Shown here in pieces: positions 27,474 through 35,760 of a DNA stretch of 64,000 nucleotides. Source of the stretch: Streptomyces sp. A0642. GTDB lineage: Bacteria > Actinomycetota > Actinomycetes > Streptomycetales > Streptomycetaceae. The stretch is from NCBI RefSeq assembly GCF_004795105.1, contig NZ_SSBL01000004.1, positions 248,001 through 312,000 on the forward strand. The letters are read 5' to 3'. A program made the position numbers and the translations under genes. The notes under the pieces were generated by a model. That model worked only from the letters and a program-made list of their open reading frames with translations. It was not told the origin of the DNA and did not search any database. Numbering within the stretch: the first letter of the stretch is position 1; every line of letters starts with the position of its first letter.

Positions 27474-29195
27474 TCAGAAGAGGAAATAGCGCTGGGCCAT
27501 GGGCAGTTCGGTGGCGGGTGCCGGTTCCACCGGGTCACCGTCGATCGTCACGGCGAAGCTGTCGGGGTCGACGTCGACCCGGGGCAGCGCGTCGTTCTCC
27601 CGCATGTCGGCCTTGGTCACGCCCCGGGTGCTGGTGATCGGTACGAATCGCTTCCCCAGTCCGAGCCGCTCGGGCAGCCCGTCCTCGATCGCCGCGGCCG
27701 ACACGAAGTTGAACGAGTTGGCGGCCGGGGCCCTGCCGATCGCCCCGAACATCGGTCGTGGCAGGACTGGCTGAGGGGTGGGGATGGAGGCGTTGGCGTC
27801 GCCCATCTGCGCGTACGCGATCTGGCCGCCCTTGATGACCAGCTGCGGCTTGACCCCGAAGAAGGCGGGATCCCACAGGACCAGGTCGGCGAGTTTGCCG
27901 GTCTCCACGGAACCGATCTCCCGGTCGAGCCCTTGGGCCACCGCCGGGTTGATGGTGTATTTGGCGACATAGCGACGGACTCGACGGTTGTCGGCCCGTC
28001 CGTCGCCGGGCAGTGCTCCGCGCCGCTGCTTCATCACATGGGCGGTCTGCCAGGTGCGCAGGACGACCTCGCCGATGCGGCCCATGGCCTGCGAGTCCGA
28101 GGAGATGATCGAGATGGCGCCGAGGTCGTGCAGGATGTCCTCGGCCGCGATGGTCGAGGGCCGGATCCGTGACTCGGCGAAGGCCAGGTCCTCCGGCACG
28201 GCGGGGTTCAGGTGGTGGCACACCATCAGCATGTCGAGGTGTTCCTCGATGGTGTTGACGGTGTGCGGCCGGGTCGGATTGGTCGAGCTGGGCAGGACGT
28301 ACGGCTCCGAGACGACGCTGATGATGTCGGGAGCGTGCCCGCCGCCGGCGCCCTCGGTGTGGTACGCGTGGATGGTCCGCCCGGCGATGGCGGCCAGGGT
28401 GTCGGCGACGAACCCCGCCTCGTTGAGCGTGTCGGTGTGGATGGCTAGCTGGGCCCCGGTCTCCTCGCAGACGCTCAGGCAGGCGTCGATGACAGCGGGT
28501 GTCGCGCCCCAGTCCTCGTGGATCTTGAACCCCAGTGCTCCGCCGCGCAGTTGGGAGTGCATGGCGTCGCGGGACATCGTGTTGCCCTTGCCGAGCAGGC
28601 CGATGTTGACGGGGTACGCCTCCAGCGCCTCGAACATCCGGGCCAGATGCCAGGGCCCGGGGGTGATGGTGGTCGCCTTGGTGCCCTCGGCGGGACCGGT
28701 GCCGCCGCCGACCAGGGTGGTGATGCCACTGGAGAGCGCCTGGTCGACCAGGGTCGGCGAGATGAAGTGGACATGGGCGTCGATGGCGCCCGCGGTGAGG
28801 AACTTGCCGTTGCCCGCGATGATCTCGGTCTCGGGGCCGATCACCAGGTCCGGATGGACGCCGTCCATCGTGTCCGGGTTGCCGGCCTTGCCGATCCCGG
28901 TGATCCGGCCGTCGCGGATGCCGATGTCCGCCTTGACGACGCCCCAGTGGTCGATGACGACGGCGCCGGTGATCACGGTGTCCGGCGCGCCTTCGGCGCG
29001 GGTGGTGCGCGCCTGCCCCATGGACTCACGGATCACCTTGCCGCCGCCGAACACCGCCTCGTCGCCCGCGCGTCCGGGCCCGCCGCAGCGGTCCTCCTCG
29101 ATCTCGACGAGCAGAGCGGTGTCGGCGAGACGGATCCGGTCGCCGGTGGTGGGGCCGAACAGGTCGGCGTACACGGCGCGGGACAGTTCAGCCAT
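27474..29195 (-). CDS. ureC: Urease alpha (catalytic) subunit
   Basis: This nickel amidohydrolase converts urea to ammonia and carbamate in the cytoplasm. All active-site residues are readable: DAHVHF (two His), the carbamylated Lys in [26 protein letters not shown], the flap His pair in MVCHHLN, and the metal Asp in [10 protein letters not shown]. The 573-residue length is standard. It overlaps the end of ureB by eight bases. Nitrogen or nickel control is likely, but no GlnR box was found with confidence. Confidence 0.97.
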   Translation of the reverse strand: MAELSRAVYADLFGPTTGDRIRLADTALLVEIEEDRCGGPGRAGDEAVFGGGKVIRESMGQARTTRAEGAPDTVITGAVVIDHWGVVKADIGIRDGRITGIGKAGNPDTMDGVHPDLVIGPETEIIAGNGKFLTAGAIDAHVHFISPTLVDQALSSGITTLVGGGTGPAEGTKATTITPGPWHLARMFEALEAYPVNIGLLGKGNTMSRDAMHSQLRGGALGFKIHEDWGATPAVIDACLSVCEETGAQLAIHTDTLNEAGFVADTLAAIAGRTIHAYHTEGAGGGHAPDIISVVSEPYVLPSSTNPTRPHTVNTIEEHLDMLMVCHHLNPAVPEDLAFAESRIRPSTIAAEDILHDLGAISIISSDSQAMGRIGEVVLRTWQTAHVMKQRRGALPGDGRADNRRVRRYVAKYTINPAVAQGLDREIGSVETGKLADLVLWDPAFFGVKPQLVIKGGQIAYAQMGDANASIPTPQPVLPRPMFGAIGRAPAANSFNFVSAAAIEDGLPERLGLGKRFVPITSTRGVTKADMRENDALPRVDVDPDSFAVTIDGDPVEPAPATELPMAQRYFLF

Positions 29196-29499
29196 CGAGG
29201 GGCCCTCCGGTCTCTCCGCGCAGGCCGGGGACGATGCGCCTCCCGGCCAGCGGGACGAGTTCGACGTCGACGGGGATGCCGGGCTCGAACCGGACGGCGG
29301 TCCCTGCGGCGATGTTCAGCCGCAGTCCGCGGGCGGCTCCGCGGTCGAACGCGAGGCCGGGGTTGGCCTCGGCGAAGTGGTAGTGCGACCCGACCTGGAC
29401 CGGCCGGTCGGCCGCGTTGAGCACGGTCAGGCCGGTGACGGGCCGGCCCGCGTTGAGCGGCACGGGCCCGTCCGCGTACAGGATCTCTCCCGGAATCAT
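29188..29499 (-). CDS. ureB: Urease beta subunit
   Basis: This is a small structural subunit of urease (103 residues), forming the (alpha-beta-gamma) trimer with ureA and ureC products. Hallmarks are the N-terminal [34 protein letters not shown] and the C-terminal [15 protein letters not shown]. It sits between ureA (11-base gap) and ureC (8-base overlap). Beta and gamma subunits are separate here, not fused as in some actinomycetes. Confidence 0.95.
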   Translation of the reverse strand: MIPGEILYADGPVPLNAGRPVTGLTVLNAADRPVQVGSHYHFAEANPGLAFDRGAARGLRLNIAAGTAVRFEPGIPVDVELVPLAGRRIVPGLRGETGGPLDG

Positions 29500-29510
29500 C
29501 AGCGCCCCCG

Positions 29511-29813
29511 TCAGACGATCGGTTCGTGGACGGTGACGAGCTTGGTGCCGTCGGGGAAGGTCGCCTCGACCTGCACGTCGTGGATCATCTCGGCGATGCC
29601 GTCCATGACGTCGTCGCGGGTGAGCACCTTGCGGCCGGAGGCCATGAGCTCGGCGACGGTACGCCCGTCGCGCGCACCCTCCAGGAGGTGGGAGGTGATG
29701 AGGGCGACGGCCTCGGGGTGGTTGAGCCGCAGCCCGCGCGCGCGGCGCTTCTCGGCCACGTCCGCGGCCACATGGATGAGCAGGCGTTCCTGCTCGTGCG
29801 GGGTCAGTTGCAC
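29511..29813 (-). CDS. ureA: Urease gamma subunit
   Basis: This is a 100-residue urease structural subunit with the standard start [20 protein letters not shown], followed by [27 protein letters not shown] and the end [16 protein letters not shown]. It starts at a GTG and is the first gene of the ureABCFGD operon. The upstream region carries a perfect palindrome at 29872-29894. Confidence 0.96.
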   Translation of the reverse strand: MQLTPHEQERLLIHVAADVAEKRRARGLRLNHPEAVALITSHLLEGARDGRTVAELMASGRKVLTRDDVMDGIAEMIHDVQVEATFPDGTKLVTVHEPIV

Positions 29814-29871
29814 GTGTCCACCTCATCGTCGTCCGCCCGGTACCGGCCCCGGGTGCAGCGAGACACTAGCC

Positions 29872-29894
29872 GCCTTCAACAGGTTGTTGAAGGC
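29872..29894. promoter_or_regulatory. Palindromic operator candidate in the urease promoter
   Basis: GCCTTCAACA and TGTTGAAGGC are perfect 10-base arms around GGT, 59-81 bases before the ureA start. It could be an operator or, less likely, an RNA hairpin of the ure leader. Confidence 0.5.
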
Positions 29895-29951
29895 TGGACC
29901 GGTGCCGCACGGCGAGGTATTGCACGTTAGAGCCGAAGTTTTTCCGGCGCG

Positions 29952-30581
29952 TTAACTGACCTTTTGCAGATCCATGGACATCAGCCCGCGCAGGCCGTTC
30001 TCCAGGACCTCCGGTCCCGCGTCGCCGAACAGGGCGAGTTGGGTGATGAAGCCCTGGGCGACGGCGATCAGCGTGCGGGCCACGTGCTCGTCCGGCACAC
30101 CGGCCGCGAGCACCCCGCTCGCCCGGTACTCCCCGACCAGTTCGGCCCAGGAGGCCCGAAGACCCGCGTACGCCTCACCGAGCGTGGCCGCCAGGCGCTC
30201 ACTGCGCAGCGCCTCCGACCACACCTGGAGGATCAGCCCGGCGTACGCCTGCCGGTCCAGTCCGCCCCGCCCGCTCGCGTCGTCGCCGAACAGGGTGCGC
30301 ACCACACGGCCGATCAGCACATCGGGGGCGGGAGGAGGGGCTACCCGTGCGGCGCGCTCGAACGCCTGGCGGACCCCGCCGACCGCCTCTCCCGCGATGG
30401 CGGCGATCAGGTCCTCCTTGCCGGTGAAGTAGCGGTAGACGGCACCGGCCGAAAGTCCCACCTCCTTCAACACGTCCTGCATGGAGGTGGCGTGGAAACC
30501 GTCGCGGGCGAAACAGCGGGCCGCTCCGTGGAGGATCTGCCGCCGGCGGGCGTCGAGGTGTTCCTGGGATACACGGGCCAT
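29952..30581 (-). CDS. TetR-family transcriptional repressor
   Basis: This is a 209-residue regulator with an N-terminal helix-turn-helix (SMQDVLKEVGLSAGAVYRYF, residues about 33-52) and a helical effector domain. It is divergent from the membrane protein gene at 30691. Two copies of a 19-base motif in the 109-base intergenic region, one just before this start and one before the neighbour's start, make autoregulation and control of the exporter likely. The effector is unknown. Confidence 0.88.
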   Translation of the reverse strand: MARVSQEHLDARRRQILHGAARCFARDGFHATSMQDVLKEVGLSAGAVYRYFTGKEDLIAAIAGEAVGGVRQAFERAARVAPPPAPDVLIGRVVRTLFGDDASGRGGLDRQAYAGLILQVWSEALRSERLAATLGEAYAGLRASWAELVGEYRASGVLAAGVPDEHVARTLIAVAQGFITQLALFGDAGPEVLENGLRGLMSMDLQKVS

Positions 30582-30591
30582 AGGAACAATC

Positions 30592-30669
30592 TAAAACGAA
30601 CGTTCCTTCTTGACAAGCGCTCCCCGCGGACGGGACAGTGGCGCCGCACGTAAAACGAACGATCCTTCT
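30592..30669. promoter_or_regulatory. Twin TetR operators (direct repeat) with promoter
   Basis: TAAAACGAACGTTCCTTCT (30592-30610) and TAAAACGAACGATCCTTCT (30651-30669) differ at one base. Each contains GAACGWTC, a palindromic core. TTGACA at 30610-30615 and GACAGT at 30634-30639 (18-base spacing) could be the promoter of the + strand gene, lying between the two sites. Confidence 0.7.
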
Positions 30670-30690
30670 CTTTGAATCGAGGCCCCCGTC

Positions 30691-31683
30691 ATGTCCGCTG
30701 CCCCGAACCGCCGTTTGGTGGCGGTCGTCCTGCTGGTCCCCGTCCTGGTGGCGCTCGCCCTCTGGGCCTTCGCCTGGCCCGCCGCCCGCATGGCTCCGCG
30801 CGACCTCCCCGTGGGAGTCGCCGGCTCCGCACCTGCGGCCGACCGGCTCCAACAGCGGCTCGAACAGCACGAGGGCGCCTTCGAGATCCACCGCTACGCG
30901 TCCGAGGCCGCAGCCCGCACCGCGATCGAGGACCGGTCCGTATACGGTGCGGTCGTCGTCAGCCCGAAGGGCCCCGCACTGCTGACCGCGTCCGCCGCCG
31001 GCCCCGTGGTCGCCCAGTTGCTGCGCGACGCGGTGACCGCGTCGGCCCCCGCGGGCACCGTGGCGCCCGTCACGGACGTGGTGGCGGCACCGGCAGCCGA
31101 CCCCCGCGGCAGCGTGCTCGGCGCGAGCATCCTGCCGCTGGCGATCGCGGGGGTGGCCACCGGTTCGGCCGTGACGCTGCTGCGGCTGCGCGGCGGGCAC
31201 GCGGTCGCGGCACTGCTGGGCGTGGCCGCCCTGGTGGGTGTCATCGCCGCCGCGCTCACCGACAGCTGGCTCGGGGTCATCACCGGCGACTGGTGGCCCG
31301 AGGCGGGGACGCTCGGCCTCACCGTGCTCGCCATCGGCGCGACGGTGGCGGGGCTCGCCGCACTGATCGGACCGGCGGGCATCGGCCTGGGGGCGCTGGT
31401 CATGGTCCTCGTGGGCAATCCGTTCTCGGGCGTCACCAGCGCGCCGGAACTCCTCCCCCGGCCGGTCGGGGTGATCGGCCAGTGGCTGCCGCCGGGCGCG
31501 GGCGGTTCGCTGCTGCGCTCCGTCGCGTTCTTCGACGGGCGTGCGGCAGGCGGCGCGGCCCTGACCCTCGGCCTGTGGGCCGCACTGGGCCTGACCGCGG
31601 CGATCGTCGGCGGCCGGCGCCGGCCCGGCACCCCGGACGCGCCCGAGCCCGCGCCCGCGCGAGAGCGCGCCCTGGCGGGCTGA
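30691..31683 (+). CDS. YhgE/Pip-like ABC-2 type membrane protein, TetR-linked
   Basis: This is a 330-residue membrane protein with one N-terminal transmembrane helix, a soluble extracytoplasmic region (about 35-145, where LPVGVAG and YGAVVVSPKG match YhgE/Pip-type proteins) and about five C-terminal helices with NPFSGVTSAPELLPRP between them. Such proteins resemble ABC-2 permeases but here no ATPase gene is adjacent. The TetR-controlled, stand-alone context suggests a drug- or envelope-stress-induced exporter; transport has not been shown. Confidence 0.7.
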   Translation: MSAAPNRRLVAVVLLVPVLVALALWAFAWPAARMAPRDLPVGVAGSAPAADRLQQRLEQHEGAFEIHRYASEAAARTAIEDRSVYGAVVVSPKGPALLTASAAGPVVAQLLRDAVTASAPAGTVAPVTDVVAAPAADPRGSVLGASILPLAIAGVATGSAVTLLRLRGGHAVAALLGVAALVGVIAAALTDSWLGVITGDWWPEAGTLGLTVLAIGATVAGLAALIGPAGIGLGALVMVLVGNPFSGVTSAPELLPRPVGVIGQWLPPGAGGSLLRSVAFFDGRAAGGAALTLGLWAALGLTAAIVGGRRRPGTPDAPEPAPARERALAG

Positions 31684-31697
31684 CCGCCGAACGCACC

Positions 31698-31736
31698 GGG
31701 GCCGTGCACCTCCCTCGAGGGGAGGTGCACGGCCCC
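31698..31736. terminator. Bidirectional hairpin terminator
   Basis: Seventeen-base arms, starting GGGGCCGTGCACC, fold around TCGAG between the convergent membrane-protein and antitoxin genes. Confidence 0.85.
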
Positions 31737-31747
31737 TGCGCGTTCGG

Positions 31748-32032
31748 TCAGTCGACCGGGCCCTGCCCACCTTGGTACTCGGCGGCGATCCCGAAGCGAT
31801 GCCGTTCGCCGGGAGCGGACGCCGAGGAGCCGATCGAGGAGACCGAGCGGATCACCTGTTCCCGCTCGGCCGCCTCCTCGCTCTCAAGTCGCTCCAGGTC
31901 AGCGGCCGATACGAGCGCCACGAGCGGCTTGCCGTGCCGCGTCACGACCACGCGCTCGCCGCCGTAGACGACCCGGTTGATCAGTTCTGCGAGCTCGGCC
32001 CGGGCTTGCGTCACCGGAATCTCATACGCCAT
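31748..32032 (-). CDS. Orphan Phd/YefM-type antitoxin
   Basis: This is a 94-residue protein with the N-terminal DNA-binding fold of the Phd/YefM family (IPVTQARAELAELINRV, GERVVVTRHGKPLVALVSAADLERLE). The tail after about residue 65 is Ser/Gly/Arg-rich and unlike a normal toxin-binding segment. No YoeB, Doc or RelE-type toxin lies on either side: a terminator follows and a divergent gene precedes. It could be a stand-alone repressor. The ATG at 32032 has GGGAG upstream, and TGTACA-type operators lie just before. Confidence 0.82.
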   Translation of the reverse strand: MAYEIPVTQARAELAELINRVVYGGERVVVTRHGKPLVALVSAADLERLESEEAAEREQVIRSVSSIGSSASAPGERHRFGIAAEYQGGQGPVD

Positions 32033-32050
32033 GCTCCCATCATAACCTTC

Positions 32051-32074
32051 TGTACGTCCTGTACATTTTTTACA
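32051..32074. promoter_or_regulatory. YefM-type operator
   Basis: TGTAC (32051-32055) and TGTACA (32060-32065) are followed by TACA (32071-32074), making TGTA-N7-TACA. TGTACA is the known core recognised by YefM antitoxins. The site is 19-42 bases before the antitoxin start and also upstream of the ClpP-like gene, so it may act on both. Confidence 0.6.
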
Positions 32075-32126
32075 GACGTGCTGCGGCGTCTTCGCGGCCC
32101 CGCGCACCTCGGAGGAGAGGCCCGCC

Positions 32127-32762
32127 ATGTACCGCCCCGCCGCCCGCCACGTACTGCCCGAGTTCACCGAGCGCACCTCTCAGGGGAACCGCACGCTCGA
32201 CCCGTACTCCAAGCTGCTCGCCGAACGCGTCGTGTTCCTCGGCACGCCCGTGGACGACACGGCGGCCACCGACCTGGTAGCCCAGTTCATGTACCTGGAA
32301 CACGACGCGCCCGACCGGCCGATCCAGCTCTACATCAACTCCCCGGGTGGGTCGTTCGGAGCCATGACGGCCATCTACGACACGATGGCGTTCCTCGCCT
32401 GCGAGGTGGAGACCTTCTGCCTCGGCCAGGCGGGGGCCGGCGCGGCCGTGCTCCTGGCGGCGGGCGCCCCCGGCCGGCGGCACGCCCTGCCGGGCGCGCG
32501 CGTCGTGGTGCAGCAGCCCGAACTCGCCGAGCCCGTACAGGGGCAGCCGTCCGACCTGGAGATCGAGGCGCGGGAGCTGGCCCGGATGCGCGAGACGCTG
32601 ACCGGCATGCTGGTCCGTCACACCGGCCGCTCCGCCGCGCAGATCACCGCCGACACCGAGCGCGATCTCATCCTCGACGCCGAGGGCGCCAAGGACTACG
32701 GGCTGATCGACCACATCGTCCAGAACCGCGGACTGCCCCACCTTCCGCGCCCGGCACGGTGA
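32127..32762 (+). CDS. ClpP-like protein lacking catalytic Ser and His
   Basis: This 211-residue protein has the ClpP fold: [19 protein letters not shown], handle-helix region and [19 protein letters not shown] are all conserved. The nucleophile motif GQAASMAA is replaced by GQAGAGAA (Ala104 at the Ser position), and the His of xxIHQP is Gln129 in VVVQQPEL; only the Asp (Asp180 in TERDL) remains. It therefore cannot be a normal protease and is more likely a structural or regulatory ring subunit, like ClpR of plants and cyanobacteria. It is followed by a coupled small gene. Confidence 0.88.
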   Translation: MYRPAARHVLPEFTERTSQGNRTLDPYSKLLAERVVFLGTPVDDTAATDLVAQFMYLEHDAPDRPIQLYINSPGGSFGAMTAIYDTMAFLACEVETFCLGQAGAGAAVLLAAGAPGRRHALPGARVVVQQPELAEPVQGQPSDLEIEARELARMRETLTGMLVRHTGRSAAQITADTERDLILDAEGAKDYGLIDHIVQNRGLPHLPRPAR

Positions 32763-32763
32763 T

Positions 32764-33078
32764 GTGGCCGTGGAGTCGCCGGAGTTCGCGCCCCTGCCCG
32801 CCCTGACCCGCGCGGAGGGCGAGTTCATCGACCGCTACCTGCAAGTCCTCGATCAGGTGGGCCGGATCAATCCGGTGCACGGCGCCGACACCTACGGCGC
32901 CCTGCGGGCCGCCCAGGCGCTGGTCTCGTACTCGGTCGCGCTGCGGGAGGCGCTCGCGTTGATGCACGAGCGGGGCGAATCACGGATCCACGCGGCCACG
33001 TTGACCCGGGCGTTGCGCGTTCTGGACGGCGAGCGGCGCTCCGGCCGGGTCACCGTGCCGCCCGCCCCTCCGAGTTGA
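32764..33078 (+). CDS. Hypothetical small helical protein coupled to ClpP-like gene
   Basis: This 104-residue protein of unknown function is mainly helical (EGEFIDRYLQVLDQVGRIN and LRAAQALVSYSVALREALAL). The GTG start lies 1 base after the TGA of the ClpP-like gene, so the two are translationally coupled and probably work together. A second in-frame GTG (32770) is possible. No known domain is recognised. Confidence 0.7.
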   Translation: MAVESPEFAPLPALTRAEGEFIDRYLQVLDQVGRINPVHGADTYGALRAAQALVSYSVALREALALMHERGESRIHAATLTRALRVLDGERRSGRVTVPPAPPS

Positions 33079-33399
33079 GCGCCCCGGACCGACACGCCCG
33101 GCACATGGACCGAATTTTCTCGCTCGTTCGGCGTAGACGTTCCCTCGCGCGAGGGACAACTCGATTTGCGCTTTCGAAGGGGACGAGGGGCGGAATCTCC
33201 CGTTCCGTCGCTGGTACGGCACCGGCCGGCGAGCCCCGGCCGTTCCACGAAAGTCACCCGCCCACCCGAACGGGCCATCCGTGATGAGCCTCACATATAG
33301 CTGTTTCACCTCGGAAATCCGGCACGCGGTGAGTCAAGATCCCTGGGACGACAAGCCCCCGCCACCGCGGCGGGGCGGTCCGGGCGGACGCCGAGTCCT

Positions 33400-33570
33400 G
33401 CCGCCGTCCGGATGCCTGGTCGACAGGAGTGGATCGGCAGGAGTGGAGGACCCAGCACAACGGGCCGACCGGATTTCCGGTCGACCCTCGGGGTGAAGCC
33501 GCATACGCGGCCGGGCGACTTCGCCGGCCCGAACCCGACAGGTCATCCTTCACAGGCGGCTGACGAAGGG
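33400..33570 (+). promoter_or_regulatory. Cyclic di-AMP riboswitch (ydaO/yuaA class)
   Basis: The leader of the NlpC/P60 gene contains the ydaO aptamer consensus in order: GGAGGACCCAGC (about 33445), GGGGTGAAGCCGC (about 33490), CGGCCGGGCGACTTCGCC, GCCCGAACCCGACAGGTCAT and ACAGGCGGC ending about 33563. Paired elements include GACCGGATTTCCGGTC. In actinomycetes this riboswitch class controls wall hydrolases. The 5' boundary is approximate; GC-rich paired sequence runs back to about 33340. Confidence 0.85.
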
Positions 33571-33576
33571 TTGCGC

Positions 33577-34050
33577 ATGACTGCGCAGGTTCATGTCCCG
33601 TCTCTGCTCGCCCGGGCCACCACGGCCTCGGTGATGACTCTCGCCGCCGTCGGCGGCACGTTGTTCGTTCCCGGCGCCGTGACCGACGCCCAGGCCGCGA
33701 CGCATGCGATGAAGGCGCTCAACATCGCCGCGTCGAAGAAGGGGGCGCCCTACCGGTGGGGCGCCACCGGGCCCAGCCGCTTCGACTGTTCCGGGCTGAC
33801 GCTGTACTCGTTCAAGAAGGCGGGCAAGAAGCTCCCGCGCACGGCACAGCAGCAGTACAACAAGACCCGCCACATCTCGTCCTCCCAGCGACAGCGCGGC
33901 GATCTGGTCTTCTTCCGTTCCGGCCGCAGCATCTACCACGTGGGCATCTACGCGGGCGGCGGCAAGATCTGGCACTCGCCCAAGACCGGGGCCGTGGTCC
34001 GTCTGGAGAAGATCTGGACGAGAAGCGTCTCCTACGGCAGGGTCCGTTGA
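33577..34050 (+). CDS. Secreted NlpC/P60 peptidoglycan hydrolase
   Basis: This 157-residue cell-wall endopeptidase cuts stem-peptide bonds. A signal peptide covers about residues 1-41 (ending DAQAA). The NlpC/P60 domain has the catalytic Cys71 in FDCSGLTLYSF, His121 in YHVGIYAGG and a third polar residue His133 in IWHSPKT. Translation starts at 33577 with GAAGGG upstream, directly after a c-di-AMP riboswitch, so it is probably repressed at high c-di-AMP. The 3' end overlaps the convergent LysE gene by 19 bases. Confidence 0.92.
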   Translation: MTAQVHVPSLLARATTASVMTLAAVGGTLFVPGAVTDAQAATHAMKALNIAASKKGAPYRWGATGPSRFDCSGLTLYSFKKAGKKLPRTAQQQYNKTRHISSSQRQRGDLVFFRSGRSIYHVGIYAGGGKIWHSPKTGAVVRLEKIWTRSVSYGRVR

Positions 34051-34730
34051 TGCCGCTCCCCCGTACCGGACCGTACGCCCGCCTCAGGGCAGCAGCGGGC
34101 CGTCACCAGGACGAGCCCCAGTGCGGTGAGTGCCGCTCCGCTGCCGCCCTCGATCGCCCGGGCGGTACGCGGCCGGCGCAGCCACCGGCCCAGGCGGTCC
34201 ACCAGGAGTGCCACGGCCGGGAACCAGATCAGCGCCATCAGCACGACGATCGCGGCGAGCAGCAGCGTCCTGGGCAGGGGCGCGGCCCCGGCCGGCACGA
34301 ACTGCGGCAGAAGGCTGAGGAAGAGCACGGGCGCCTTGGGGTTCAGCGCGTTGGTCAGGAATCCCTGGCGCAGCGCCCGCCCGGTCCCCCTCGCGGCCCG
34401 CTCGCTCTTCCCGTCCTCCTGCCCGGGCTCCGCCATCCGCGCGCGGCGCCGCCGGGCCGCGTACAGGGCGCTGATGCCCAGGTAGAGCACGTACGCGCCG
34501 CCCAGGATCTGGACCGTGCGGAACAGGGCGGGCACCGCCACGAGCACCGCGGCGAGGCCGGCCACAGCGAGGGCGGTGTGCACGAGAAGGCCCCCGGCGA
34601 CCCCGAGAGCGGTCGCCACGCCTTCCGTGCGCGAGACGAGGGCGTTGCGTACGACGACGGTGAAGTCCGCGCCCGGCAGGGCGACCATGGCGGCGGCGAC
34701 CCCGACGAAGGCGGTCAGTTGGGTGTCCAT
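34032..34730 (-). CDS. LysE/RhtB-family amino-acid exporter
   Basis: This 232-residue membrane protein has about six helices and the LysE pattern: FVGVAAAMVALPGADFTVVVRNAL at the N-terminus, GGAYVLYLGISAL and FLTNALNPKAPVLFLSLLPQFV in the middle. Such proteins export amino acids or related metabolites. It is divergent from a LysR gene, the classical LysE/LysG arrangement, so the regulator probably senses the exported compound. The ATG at 34730 has GGTGGAG upstream. Confidence 0.88.
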   Translation of the reverse strand: MDTQLTAFVGVAAAMVALPGADFTVVVRNALVSRTEGVATALGVAGGLLVHTALAVAGLAAVLVAVPALFRTVQILGGAYVLYLGISALYAARRRRARMAEPGQEDGKSERAARGTGRALRQGFLTNALNPKAPVLFLSLLPQFVPAGAAPLPRTLLLAAIVVLMALIWFPAVALLVDRLGRWLRRPRTARAIEGGSGAALTALGLVLVTARCCPEAGVRSGTGERHQRTLP

Positions 34731-34802
34731 GGCTCCACCCTGGACCCGGAGAGCCTTTAGCATGTACTTGCAATCTCTGGGGCCTGCCAAAAGGAACGCT
34801 TA

Positions 34803-35723
34803 ATGTACGACCCCACACGGCTCGCGGCGCTGGTGGCGGTCGCCGAGGCCGGTTCGATCACCAGGGCCGCCGCCCGCCTGGGCTACACCGCCCCGGCGCT
34901 CTCCCAGCAGCTCGCCAAGCTGGAGCGGGAGGCGGGGGCGCCCCTGCTGGTGCGCCATCACCGGGGTGCCCGGCTGACGGCGGCGGGCGAGCTTCTCGCG
35001 GGGCGCGCACGGCGGGTCCTCGACGAGATGGAGCAGGCGCGCCACGAACTGGCGGGCCTGGCCGGACTCTCCGGCGGACGCCTGCGGGTCGGCACCTTCA
35101 CCACCGCCGGCATCCATCTGCTGCCCCCGGTCCTGAGCGCGTTCCGGCGGGCGCACCCGGACGTCGAGCTGGCGGTCACCGACTACGAGCCGCCGGACGG
35201 GGTGGCCGCGGTGGCGGCCGGCGAAGTGGATCTGGCCCTGAGTCACGCCTATGAGCCCGCCGCCGCCGCGACGACGCCGCCCCCGGGCGTCGTCTCCGAA
35301 CCGCTCCTGGTGGAGGAACTGGTGTTGATCACGGCCGTCGGGCAGGTCCTGGCCGACGGCAGCGGCCGGCTCCCGGTGACGGAGCTCGCGGGCCGGCCCC
35401 TGATCAGCAGCGCCCCCACGCATCCGCCACGCCGCGGAGTGGAGAGCGCGCTCGCCGAGGCGGGGGCGCTCCCCGCCGTGGTCTGTGAGTCTCCCGGCTA
35501 TGCGCTGGTATGCGCCCTGGTGAGCGCGGGCATCGGAATGGCGGTGGTGCCCGAGATGGTGGCCGCGATGTCGCCGACGCCGCTGTCCGTCCGCCGGCTG
35601 GAGCCGGCCGCGTTCCGCCGGACGATCTCGGTGGTGCACCGCGGAGACCGTACGAGCGCCGCGGCGGCGACCCTGCGGGCTCTGCTGCGCAGCGGATTCG
35701 GACGGGCCGCGGCCTCCCCGTGA
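34803..35723 (+). CDS. LysR-family transcriptional regulator
   Basis: This 306-residue regulator has an N-terminal winged HTH (RLAALVAVAEAGSITRAAARLG... residues about 5-60) and a periplasmic-binding-like effector domain (RVGTFTTAGIHLLPPVL..., about 90-295). It is divergent from the LysE-type exporter gene across a 72-base gap, so it probably activates export in response to excess substrate. Confidence 0.92.
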   Translation: MYDPTRLAALVAVAEAGSITRAAARLGYTAPALSQQLAKLEREAGAPLLVRHHRGARLTAAGELLAGRARRVLDEMEQARHELAGLAGLSGGRLRVGTFTTAGIHLLPPVLSAFRRAHPDVELAVTDYEPPDGVAAVAAGEVDLALSHAYEPAAAATTPPPGVVSEPLLVEELVLITAVGQVLADGSGRLPVTELAGRPLISSAPTHPPRRGVESALAEAGALPAVVCESPGYALVCALVSAGIGMAVVPEMVAAMSPTPLSVRRLEPAAFRRTISVVHRGDRTSAAAATLRALLRSGFGRAAASP

Positions 35724-35760
35724 CGGCCTGCGGTGCGCATCCGGCGGGGACGAGGGCCCG

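Noticed and set aside
29827..29951. GlnR box before ureA
   Set aside because: GTTAGAGCCGAAGTTT has only a partial match to the gTnAC-n6-GaAAc pattern, so it was not annotated.
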